Source: Cellulophaga baltica (lineage in GTDB: Bacteria > Bacteroidota > Bacteroidia > Flavobacteriales > Flavobacteriaceae). From it: a DNA stretch of 46,554 nt. Of the stretch, positions 34,343 through 42,170 are shown in pieces; position 1 is the stretch's first letter; the number at the start of each line of letters is the position of its first letter. Below the pieces are notes generated by a model. That model saw nothing but the letters and a program-made list of their open reading frames with translations. It searched no databases and was not told where the DNA came from. The stretch is taken from contig NZ_FNBD01000006.1 of NCBI RefSeq assembly GCF_900102165.1, positions 274,732 to 321,285 on the forward strand. The letters are read 5' to 3'. Position numbers and translations under genes: made by a program.

Positions 34343-36088
34343 ATGTCTAAAAATGTATCAGAACAATTATTAGATATCCTAGAAAGCGTCGGCGTAGAAC
34401 ATGTATATGGTGTGACTGGTGATGCCTTGAACTTTTTTGTAAAAGCAATAGAAGAGCGCGATAGCGTAGATTGGATAGGAATGAAACACGAAGGTAATGC
34501 CTCTTTTGCTGCCTTTGGTCAAAGCCAGACCACCGGAAGATTAGGGGTATGTGCAGGAACGGTAGGTCCTGGAGCGTTACACTTAATTAATGGCTTATAC
34601 AACGCCAAAAAGGAACGCACCCCACTCATTGCTATCACGGGGCAAATAGATCAACGACAACAAGGAACTAGCTTTTTTCAAGAGGTAGATTTGAAAAAGG
34701 TATTTGATGATGTGTGTGAATATCAGGCGATTATTAAAACACCAGAGCAAGCACCTATGATTATTCAACGGGCTATTAAAATAGCCTTGGCCAATAATAC
34801 GGTTTGCAGAATAGAATTGCCAGCAAATGTGGCAGAAATGAAAGCCGAAAATCAGCAATTTATTCACCCTATACAAACATATGCTTCTCGTTTGGTTCCC
34901 AATGAGGAAACTGTTTCTGAAGCTGCTGCACTTTTAAATACCGCCAAAACCATCGGTATTTTGGCCGGTGACGGATGTAGAGAAAGTAGAGAAGCAGTAC
35001 TGACCCTTTCAAAAAAATTGAACGCCCCTATCACACACAGTTTACGTGCTAGTGACATTTTTGATCACGATACAGAAAATGTAGTGGGACTTACGGGTTT
35101 AATCGGGAATCCTTCTGGTTACAATGCCGTAATGAAATGCGATTTATTATTGATGCTAGGAACCGATTTTCCATACATTGATTTTTTACCTCATGATACA
35201 AAAACTATTCAGGTAGACATTCGACAGGAAAATATAGGAAATAGAACCGCTGTTTCTTTAGGAGTTTGGAGTGATATTTCTTCATTTTTAACTTTACTAA
35301 ATCCTAAGATACACCAGAAAGACGATACCTCATTTCTTGATAAACTAAGAAAAAGCTTTCTCGGTTGGAAAGAAAACATGAAAGAACAGGCTTCTCCGAC
35401 ACGTGAGAACGAGCCTTTACACCCACAGATATTTGCTGGTTTTGTAAATGAATATGCCGCGGATGATGCCATCTTTACCGTAGAAACGGGAACATCAGCA
35501 ATTTGGGCTGCACATCATATATCGTTTAACCAACAAAGACGCCTTATTGGTTCTTTTAATCATGGTTCTATGGCAGTTGGCCTACCATCTGCTATTGGAG
35601 CGCAATTAGCGCATCCTGAGAAAGAAATTTGGTGCCTTAGTGGTGACGGTGCTTTTAATATGGCGATGCAAGATTTTATTACTGCGGTTAGATATAAGCT
35701 TCCTGTTAAAATCCTAATCTTTAATAATTCCGAACTTAGTTTTGTAAAATTAGAAATGGAAGAAGTAGGTTTAGCGGCAAGCTTAGATGCCTTGCATGAA
35801 ACCAATGTTAATTTTGCAGACTATGCTAAGCTATGCGGCGGCGACGGGGTACGTGTAGAACATGCTAAAGATATTGGCGCTGCCATACAGCAAGCAAAAA
35901 ATAGTACAAAACCTTTTATTATAGATGCCGTAGTGAGCAGTGGAGAGTTATCATTACCCCCACATATTGGACTCAAACAAGCCATAGGATTTGGTACAGC
36001 GAAAGTTAAAGAGGTAGCACAAGTCATTACCGGAGATAAATCACAATGGGAGAATATAAAAAAAGAACTACAATCTTATTTTGACTAG
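34343..36088 (+). CDS. poxB: Pyruvate oxidase / quinone-dependent pyruvate dehydrogenase (PoxB type), 581 aa
   Basis: This thiamine-diphosphate flavoenzyme oxidises pyruvate to acetate and CO2 and passes electrons to quinone at the membrane. Three TPP-family domains are clear: the Pyr domain (VYGVTGDALN, MKHEGNASFAAFGQ, CAGTVGPGALHLINGLYNA), the central FAD domain (GLTGLIGNPSGYNA, LLMLGTDFPYIDFLP) and the PP domain (GSFNHGSMAVGLPSAIGAQ, GDGAFNMAMQDF, ILIFNN). Similarity to E. coli PoxB runs along the whole chain, including DAVVSSGELSLPPHIGLKQA near the end, and the length is similar. Acetolactate synthase is the alternative but fits less well. A terminator follows at 36146. Confidence 0.82.
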   Translation: MSKNVSEQLLDILESVGVEHVYGVTGDALNFFVKAIEERDSVDWIGMKHEGNASFAAFGQSQTTGRLGVCAGTVGPGALHLINGLYNAKKERTPLIAITGQIDQRQQGTSFFQEVDLKKVFDDVCEYQAIIKTPEQAPMIIQRAIKIALANNTVCRIELPANVAEMKAENQQFIHPIQTYASRLVPNEETVSEAAALLNTAKTIGILAGDGCRESREAVLTLSKKLNAPITHSLRASDIFDHDTENVVGLTGLIGNPSGYNAVMKCDLLLMLGTDFPYIDFLPHDTKTIQVDIRQENIGNRTAVSLGVWSDISSFLTLLNPKIHQKDDTSFLDKLRKSFLGWKENMKEQASPTRENEPLHPQIFAGFVNEYAADDAIFTVETGTSAIWAAHHISFNQQRRLIGSFNHGSMAVGLPSAIGAQLAHPEKEIWCLSGDGAFNMAMQDFITAVRYKLPVKILIFNNSELSFVKLEMEEVGLAASLDALHETNVNFADYAKLCGGDGVRVEHAKDIGAAIQQAKNSTKPFIIDAVVSSGELSLPPHIGLKQAIGFGTAKVKEVAQVITGDKSQWENIKKELQSYFD

Positions 36089-36145
36089 TTACTTTTAAAG
36101 TAGCACTTGTTAGATTTGTTATAAGTCTACACCCAATTACTAATC

Positions 36146-36190
36146 AAAGATCAAATAAGCCGAAATTGGTTTGCTTGATCTTTAATTTTA
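36146..36190 (+). terminator. Probable terminator of poxB
   Basis: AAAGATCAA (36146-36154) pairs with TTGATCTTT (36175-36183), and the sequence continues AATTTTA. The loop of about 20 nt holds further partial pairing. It lies 57 bp after the stop codon. Confidence 0.6.
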
Positions 36191-36313
36191 CTAGCTGTTT
36201 TGATGGTTTATCTAAAATTCCTATTTAGCCTATAAATAAAATAGTAGCAAAATTTCCTGGAAAATAGTCTTAAGAATTAACTTTTTTTAAGAGGTAGTTC
36301 TGCTTTTATACCC

Positions 36314-36321
36314 TAAATTTG
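36314..36321 (+). promoter_or_regulatory. -7 promoter element TAAATTTG
   Basis: This is a match to TAnnTTTG about 15 bp before the first stem of the riboswitch candidate, so transcription would start just before that RNA. No clear TTTG at -33 spacing was seen. Confidence 0.5.
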
Positions 36322-36335
36322 CCGCCTTAAAATAA

Positions 36336-36427
36336 TTATCAAGAATCTCAAAAAAAGAGATAGCAACCTGCAATAACGAGCAAGGTGCTAAAGAGATAAG
36401 CCAATTACTTGGAACCAATGTTAATTC
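36336..36427 (+). promoter_or_regulatory. SAM-clan (SAM-I/IV variant-like) riboswitch candidate
   Basis: The P1 strands TTATC (36336-36340) and GATAA (36395-36399) enclose a short P2, ATCTC-A7-GAGAT (36345-36361). P3 follows: the clan-typical AGCAACC, CCTGC paired to GCAAGG with one bulged A, then GGTGCTAAA. After P1 comes a hairpin CCAA-TTAC-TTGG (36401-36412), then AACCAAT and GTTA (36420-36423), which can pair with TAAC in the P3 loop (36374-36377) as a pseudoknot. This arrangement matches what I remember of SAM-I/IV variant riboswitches, except that P4 seems missing. It would sense S-adenosylmethionine and control the downstream transporter. Confidence 0.7.
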
Positions 36428-36474
36428 ATATTTCTATTTATTGCTGCTATTTCTTTTTTTAAATATAAGATCAG

Positions 36475-37776
36475 ATGGCACAGAAAAAAGAACGTATTCC
36501 TAAATTTTCAGCATTAATTCCCCTATTCGTATTTGTTTTTACATTTTTAGGCGTGGGCATCTATCAAAATGATTTCTATGCGCTGCCGGCTCCCATTGCC
36601 GTTATTGTGGGTATTATCGTTGCTTTTGTTCTGTTTAAACAATCTATAGATTCCAAAATAAATACCTTACTCAAAGGTTGTGGAGATGATAAAATATTGA
36701 CCATGTGCCTTATCTATTTATTGGCGGGTGCATTTGCCGCAATTACCAATGAAACAGGTAGTGTAGATGCCATTGTAAACCTTGGATTAGATTATATTGC
36801 ACTTCAATATATCTATGTGGGCATCTTTATTATCGCTAGCTTTTTATCGGTTTCTACTGGAACTTCTGTAGGAGCTATTGTGGCCTTAGCTCCCATTGTT
36901 GTAGGTTTTGTAGATAAAAGTAGTGCAGATTTAGCCATTTTGTGTGGGGCATTATTAGGAGGGAGTATGTTTGGAGACAACTTATCCGTAATCTCTGATA
37001 CCACCATAGCCGCAACACAATCTCTAGCCTGCAAAATGAGTGATAAATTTAAACAGAATATTAAAATTGCAGTTCCTGCTGCCTTGTTTACCATTGCTAT
37101 CTTAGTTTTTCAGGGATTAGGGCTAAAATCTGATGAAACAGCAAACATTATTTATAGTTATTCAATCATTAAAATAGCCCCCTATGTATTGGTTATCATC
37201 CTTTCTATAGTTGGCGTAAACGTATTTGCCACCTTATTGTTAGGTACTATTTTTGCAGGACTTCTAGGCATTTTTTATGGCGATTTTACCTTGATAGCCT
37301 CCACGAAAATTGCGTACCTTGGTTTTACCAATATGACAGAGATCTTTTTACTGTCTTTGCTCACGGGAGGGTTGGCTGCATTAGTAGAAAAAAATGGAGG
37401 TATTGATTTTATACTCGTTAACATCAAAAAACTAATCAAAAACAAAAAATCAGCACAGTTAGGAATAGCAGGCTTGGTAAGTACTATTAATATGGCTATA
37501 GCCAATAACACGGTATCTATCATTATTGCTGGCCCAATTGCTAAAACTATAAATGATGAGTATGCTTTAGACCCTAAAAAAACAGCTTCTATTTTAGATA
37601 TATTTGCCTGTATTATTCAGGGGTTATTACCGTATGGCGCCCAAGTATTAATGATTTTGAGTTTCTCAAAAGGAAAAATAGATTACCTAGACCTAGTATC
37701 AAACACTTGGTATTTACTATTACTATTTTTATATACTATAGCATTTATAACTTTAAAGCCCTTGAGAAAAGCGTAA
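36475..37776 (+). CDS. NhaC-superfamily transporter, probable methionine transporter (MetT-like), 433 aa
   Basis: This is an inner-membrane secondary transporter with about eleven helices. NhaC-type features are LAGAFAAITNETGSVDAIVN (about 83-102), FLSVSTGTSVGAIVALAPIV (about 124-143), GGSMFGDNLSVISDTTIAAT (about 162-181) and the repeat half with NMAIANNTVSIIIAGPIA. NhaC proteins are often annotated as sodium/proton antiporters. A subgroup called MetT is under SAM riboswitch control in other bacteria and is predicted to import methionine. The SAM-clan RNA candidate directly upstream favours that role here. The substrate is inference. The gene ends 22 bp from the convergent kinase gene. Confidence 0.85.
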   Translation: MAQKKERIPKFSALIPLFVFVFTFLGVGIYQNDFYALPAPIAVIVGIIVAFVLFKQSIDSKINTLLKGCGDDKILTMCLIYLLAGAFAAITNETGSVDAIVNLGLDYIALQYIYVGIFIIASFLSVSTGTSVGAIVALAPIVVGFVDKSSADLAILCGALLGGSMFGDNLSVISDTTIAATQSLACKMSDKFKQNIKIAVPAALFTIAILVFQGLGLKSDETANIIYSYSIIKIAPYVLVIILSIVGVNVFATLLLGTIFAGLLGIFYGDFTLIASTKIAYLGFTNMTEIFLLSLLTGGLAALVEKNGGIDFILVNIKKLIKNKKSAQLGIAGLVSTINMAIANNTVSIIIAGPIAKTINDEYALDPKKTASILDIFACIIQGLLPYGAQVLMILSFSKGKIDYLDLVSNTWYLLLLFLYTIAFITLKPLRKA

Positions 37777-37797
37777 GAACTTTTGATTATTCCGTTT

Positions 37798-39129
37798 CTA
37801 GTTGGTTTTTAGAAGTGTAAAGTAAAAGGTAGTTCCTACGCCTTCTTCGCTTTCTAACCAGATAGAACCTTTGCAAAACGTTACTATTTTTTTCACGATA
37901 GAAAGGCCTATTCCAGATGAAGATCCTGTGCTTTCTAATTTGGTGAAAATTTTAAAAATGCGTTCAAAATAATCTGCCTTAATCCCAATGCCGTTATCTT
38001 TTACAAAAAACTCATAAAAATCGCCCTTTTCTACAAATCCGACTTCAATACTCCCCTGTTCCTTATCACTATACCGTACGGCATTCTGAATTAAATTTTG
38101 AAAAATTTGCTTGTAGCGCCAAGCATTGCCAAAGAGGGTAGGTAAGTTTTCTTGAATTTTAATTGTAGTCGTATCTGGAATAAGCATGGTTTCTAGCACT
38201 TCTTTCAACATCACATTAAAATCTATCTGTGCATCTTGAGATTCCATTCTATCTATCGTAGAATAATCTAATATTCCTTTAATTAGAAAATCCATTCGTT
38301 CTACATTAAACAAAACTTGGTTTAACGGATTCAAGAGTTCTTCTCCCAAAGTCTCCTTATGATCATCCATAAACCAACCTATTAAAGTGTGAATATTAAT
38401 CAGCGGTGCCTTTAAATCGTGTGATACTACATGCGCGTATTCACTCAATTCCTGATTCTGTATAGATAAGTTTTTTAGTAATTCTTCTTTCTTTTCTTCC
38501 TGCGCTTTTATATGTTCTTCGTTCTCTTTTCGTTGAATAACATTTACGAGCATATTGGCAAAAACAAAAAGAATCTCTTTTTCATTCTCGGTGTACTTAT
38601 TTATTTTTTGAACAGAATCAAAACCAACAAAACCAATCAATTCATTGTTTTTAATCTTCGGAATAACGATTAAACTTTTAATTCCTTGCGGTTCCAATAT
38701 CGCTCGCAATCCATGTTCTCCATCTTCTGGTAAAAGACTTACATCTTCTACATAAAATGCCTCTCCGTTTTGATGTGCTTCAAGCCATTGATTGATATAG
38801 TCCGTAGGAATATTTTGCAGATTATCTATCTCGGGTTCAACACCTTCCGAACACCATTCATACGTATTAGAGCAAGTTCTATTTTCAAAATCATACGAGA
38901 AAATATAACTCCGATCAGAAGAAACAAATTCACCAATCTGCTTTAACGAATCATTAATTAAGGTATCTATATCTGATAAATCTGAGTTGATATATTGCGT
39001 AGAGATACTAATCAATAGATTTTGAAAACGTAATTGGCGCTCAATAATCTTATCTTTTTCTTCTTGAAGAATTGCGCTTTCTTGCTTTCCTGAAAGTGAA
39101 CTGTTGGTCTCTAGTGGTTGATTTTTCAT
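37798..39129 (-). CDS. GAF-domain sensor histidine kinase, 443 aa
   Basis: This is a cytoplasmic kinase with no membrane helix. A GAF domain covers about 35-190 (FVSSDRSYIFSYD, LIVIPKIKNNELIGFVGFDS). A short coiled coil follows (about 200-228), then the phosphoacceptor motif SHDLKAPL (His at about 235). The catalytic domain has NLIQNAVRYSD (N box), KDNGIGI (G1), FKIFTKLE (F box) and GIGLSIV (G2). All key residues are present. No response regulator is adjacent, so it is an orphan kinase. The ligand of the GAF domain is unknown. Confidence 0.9.
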   Translation of the reverse strand: MKNQPLETNSSLSGKQESAILQEEKDKIIERQLRFQNLLISISTQYINSDLSDIDTLINDSLKQIGEFVSSDRSYIFSYDFENRTCSNTYEWCSEGVEPEIDNLQNIPTDYINQWLEAHQNGEAFYVEDVSLLPEDGEHGLRAILEPQGIKSLIVIPKIKNNELIGFVGFDSVQKINKYTENEKEILFVFANMLVNVIQRKENEEHIKAQEEKKEELLKNLSIQNQELSEYAHVVSHDLKAPLINIHTLIGWFMDDHKETLGEELLNPLNQVLFNVERMDFLIKGILDYSTIDRMESQDAQIDFNVMLKEVLETMLIPDTTTIKIQENLPTLFGNAWRYKQIFQNLIQNAVRYSDKEQGSIEVGFVEKGDFYEFFVKDNGIGIKADYFERIFKIFTKLESTGSSSGIGLSIVKKIVTFCKGSIWLESEEGVGTTFYFTLLKTN

Positions 39130-39563
39130 TCGTTTCTAAAAGATTTAAGATAAAAAATAGCTCTTTCCCCCAAAATACTCTTTCCTTACTCAATATAAAA
39201 AATTAAGGAGGATAAAAAGAATTTGTAAGAACGTAAATAAATTTTAATGGCACAACAATTTCTAAAAGTAAGCATTATACTACAGCAATTAAATATGCCT
39301 TATCCCCAAAAAAATGGCTGTCAGAAATCAACATGAAAATTAAAATTACTTAATATACAATAAGTTATCGTTTTTATTCTAAACAAAACAGTGCATTAGG
39401 ATTATCTAAAAAAACAAGTATTTAAGTCCTTGAGTTGTGAAACTTAAGCCCCTCTAGATATTTTAAAAACAAGAAATGATCACTGGCAAACAAAACTATT
39501 CCATTCACAACAAAAATTATGTGAGATTCATTTGTATTTGTACATTTTCTAAAATTACAAGTA
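39130..39563. other. Divergent intergenic region, no gene seen
   Basis: This 434-bp stretch lies between two divergent histidine kinase genes and must hold both promoters. TACATTTT about 25 bp before the ATG at 39564 is close to a -7 element. An AAGGAGG at about 39206 precedes no open frame. Nothing else was recognised. Confidence 0.45.
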
Positions 39564-41624
39564 ATGGATTATTTCACTTTCCTTTGTAGGCGTATCATCA
39601 TCACTATTATTTTCGTCATGTGTTATGCGCCTATACTTACAGCACAAGAAGAAAATAGTACCCGCACTAAAATAGAGGAACTCCGTTCTAATGTAAATTT
39701 TACGCCCCAGAATCCAGAGTACATAGATTTACTACTTAAACTGGCAAAATCTCAAATACGAAGCAATGCCGATAGTACGGAACTATTACTGAAAGAAGCC
39801 TACCAGCTAAGTTTGGATACGCACTACAGAAGCGGCGAGAGTATAGCACTATCTACCTACGGATATTTTTACTTTGAAAAAGGAGAAACCGATAAAGCTC
39901 ATGACTACAACATGAAGGCTTTGAAGGTAGCAGATACCTACCATTTGAGTAATGAGAAACTGAAGGCGCTAAACAATATGGGCCTTGATTACTGGCTTCT
40001 AGGAGATTCTTCTAGCGCCCTAACTAAATTTTTAGAAGCATTGACCGTGGCTACCGAAGTTAAAAATGTAGACATGATGGTAAGCCTTAACGTAAATATT
40101 GCTAATTTATATAGTGAGAACGGAGATTTTGAGACCTCTTTAAGTTTTTTAGAGATTGCCAGAAAGTTAAACGTAGAGTTAGGAAACAAAGAAATACTGG
40201 CCTATACCCTTCTAAACATGGCTTCGGAATACGCTGATTTAGGAAATTATAAAGAGGCAGAACGCATGGTAGATGAAAGCCTTGATTATTTTTTAAAACA
40301 AAATACAAAAGACTGGATCTCTCATGCTTATGAGCAAAAAGGATCTATAGCCTTAAAGCAAAGTAACTATGAGGAGGCTTTACTTTGGTACAAAAAATCA
40401 GAGCAACTATGTGATGAAATAGATTTTTCTTACGGATACACTTTGCTTTACAACGGGATTGCGGAATGTTATTTAGGACTTAAAAATATTTCGGAAGCAG
40501 AAAATTATGCTTTAAAAGGCTTAGCAATTTCTACCGAGTTTAGTATTGCTGAAAGTGTAAAAGACGCCAATCTAATTTTATCTAAAGTTGCTCATCAAAA
40601 AGGAGACGATGGTTTAGCCTACTCCTATCAACAAAAATATATGGAGCTCTATGAAAAAGGGCAAGTAGAAAAATTTAGAAAGGGACTCGGCGTACTGCGC
40701 AGTAAGATGCAGTTTGAAAACCAGAAAAAAGCATTAATTGAAGAACAGCATAAAGCCATTGCTAAACAAAAAAATTACGCCTATCTAGCCGGAGCGGCGC
40801 TCTTAGTAGTTACCCTTACTTTAATCCTGATTTATAGAACTAATAAACTTCAGAAAAAATACACCGAGAATTTACAAGAGAAACAAAATGCTTTGATAAT
40901 GCGTGAAGCACAACTCAAAGAATCTAATAAAACTAAAGATAAACTCTTCTCTATTATCGCTCATGACCTTAAAGGCCCAATAAACTCCTTTCATGGTCTT
41001 ATGAAAATGTCTTCTGATGAAAGTATCAGCCAGGAAGACTATGATGAATTATTTCCGGAAGCGTTGAAAAACATTCAAGGTATTTCTGAAATGCTCAACA
41101 ATCTTCTAGTTTGGGCAAGAACACAAATGAAGGGTATAACCTTAAAACAAGAAAATGTTGATGTTCATTTGATTGCTACTTCTACCCTTTTGCTCCTAAT
41201 CCCTATTGCGAATAAAAAGGAAATTAGCATTCAAAATAATATTCCAAAAAACACCATTAGTTTTAGTGATAAAAATCACCTAGACATTATTTTAAGAAAC
41301 CTTATTAGCAACGCTATCAAATTCACCCATCAAAAAGGTGAAATTATCCTTACGATGATTGAAAAAAATAATGAACTGCAAATAGAAATTACGGACAATG
41401 GTGTTGGAATGGCTTTGGAGACCCAATCCAAACTATTTGATAAAAAACATGCTACTTCTACCTATGGCACCCATAATGAAAAAGGTACTGGTCTAGGACT
41501 TTCTATCTGTAAGGATATGGTAGAAAGCAATGGTGGTAGCTTATGGGTGTCAAGTATTCAAAATAAAGGTACCACTATTTACTTTACAGTGCCTAAAGCC
41601 ACCGTAACAACCGTGGCAGTTTAA
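39564..41624 (+). CDS. TPR sensor histidine kinase, 686 aa
   Basis: An N-terminal signal or anchor segment covers residues 8-27. About eight tetratricopeptide repeats follow in the periplasm (about 40-370; ALNNMGLDYWLLGDSSSALTKFLEAL is partly seen as ALNNMGLDYWLLGD and SALTKFLEAL). A transmembrane helix lies at about 408-428, then a coiled coil. The kinase core has IAHDLKGPINSF (His at about 468), NLISNAIKFTH, TDNGVGM and GTGLGLSI. There is no receiver or DNA-binding domain. This architecture is common in Flavobacteriia, where partners are usually encoded elsewhere. A protein or peptide signal bound by the TPR region is likely but unproved. Confidence 0.9.
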   Translation: MDYFTFLCRRIIITIIFVMCYAPILTAQEENSTRTKIEELRSNVNFTPQNPEYIDLLLKLAKSQIRSNADSTELLLKEAYQLSLDTHYRSGESIALSTYGYFYFEKGETDKAHDYNMKALKVADTYHLSNEKLKALNNMGLDYWLLGDSSSALTKFLEALTVATEVKNVDMMVSLNVNIANLYSENGDFETSLSFLEIARKLNVELGNKEILAYTLLNMASEYADLGNYKEAERMVDESLDYFLKQNTKDWISHAYEQKGSIALKQSNYEEALLWYKKSEQLCDEIDFSYGYTLLYNGIAECYLGLKNISEAENYALKGLAISTEFSIAESVKDANLILSKVAHQKGDDGLAYSYQQKYMELYEKGQVEKFRKGLGVLRSKMQFENQKKALIEEQHKAIAKQKNYAYLAGAALLVVTLTLILIYRTNKLQKKYTENLQEKQNALIMREAQLKESNKTKDKLFSIIAHDLKGPINSFHGLMKMSSDESISQEDYDELFPEALKNIQGISEMLNNLLVWARTQMKGITLKQENVDVHLIATSTLLLLIPIANKKEISIQNNIPKNTISFSDKNHLDIILRNLISNAIKFTHQKGEIILTMIEKNNELQIEITDNGVGMALETQSKLFDKKHATSTYGTHNEKGTGLGLSICKDMVESNGGSLWVSSIQNKGTTIYFTVPKATVTTVAV

Positions 41625-41871
41625 TATATTTAATAAGACAAGCATCATTTTCTTCTAAAACTATTACCTATAACAATGATTCTTAGTCTAGATGCCACTA
41701 GTAACTCTTTGAGAGCAACTAATGAAAGGATTGTTTATACCTTCCATTGGATCTCTTAATTTTTTCAATAAGCGTTGTATACTAATGCTACAACTCATTA
41801 TAGTGTGTATTGGATTCGAGTACTCTCAGTTCTACTGAAAAATGCAAAAAAACACAGAAAATAAAAACTAA
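41625..41871. other. Intergenic, no gene seen
   Basis: AT-rich sequence downstream of the TPR kinase and of the small membrane peptide gene. No clear terminator, frame or repeat was recognised. Confidence 0.4.
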
Positions 41872-42045
41872 TTAATTTCCATTCTTTTTTTTATTTCGCC
41901 TCCAAAAAATATAAAGAAGAATCATTAGTACAGGCATGATAATATACATCATGACATCAAACGGACTTGAAAAATCAATAGGACCATTGTCATCCGGGTT
42001 GCGAGTACCCATAGGTATCTGAAATAAATATAAAATATTTAACAT
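41872..42045 (-). CDS. Small single-helix membrane protein, 57 aa
   Basis: A 58-codon frame opens with ATG at 42045. It encodes MLNILYLFQIPMGTRNPDDN, then GPIDFSSPFDV, a hydrophobic helix (about 31-48) and the basic end WRRNKKKNGN. The pattern of a short N terminus with GT-NPDDN-P, one helix and a Trp-Arg/Lys tail is one I remember from many Flavobacteriia, where such peptides have at times been labelled adenylosuccinate synthetase without support. It cannot be that enzyme at this size. The basic tail suggests the C terminus is cytoplasmic. It lies about 125 bp before the end of the ybbP-type gene. Function unknown. Confidence 0.7.
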   Translation of the reverse strand: MLNILYLFQIPMGTRNPDDNGPIDFSSPFDVMMYIIMPVLMILLYIFWRRNKKKNGN

Positions 42046-42170
42046 AGTTATTTTTTAATGGTTCAAATTACAGGACACTTAATTATTTGATTTTCAACGC
42101 TAACTCCCAAATCATTATTTACTATTAACTTGGGATTTAACTCAAAGTTTTAAAATTTAAAGACCAAAAT

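Noticed and set aside
34595-36027. Several minus-strand frames of 60-93 codons inside poxB
   Set aside because: All are antisense to a gene with full-length similarity to PoxB and show no recognisable features.
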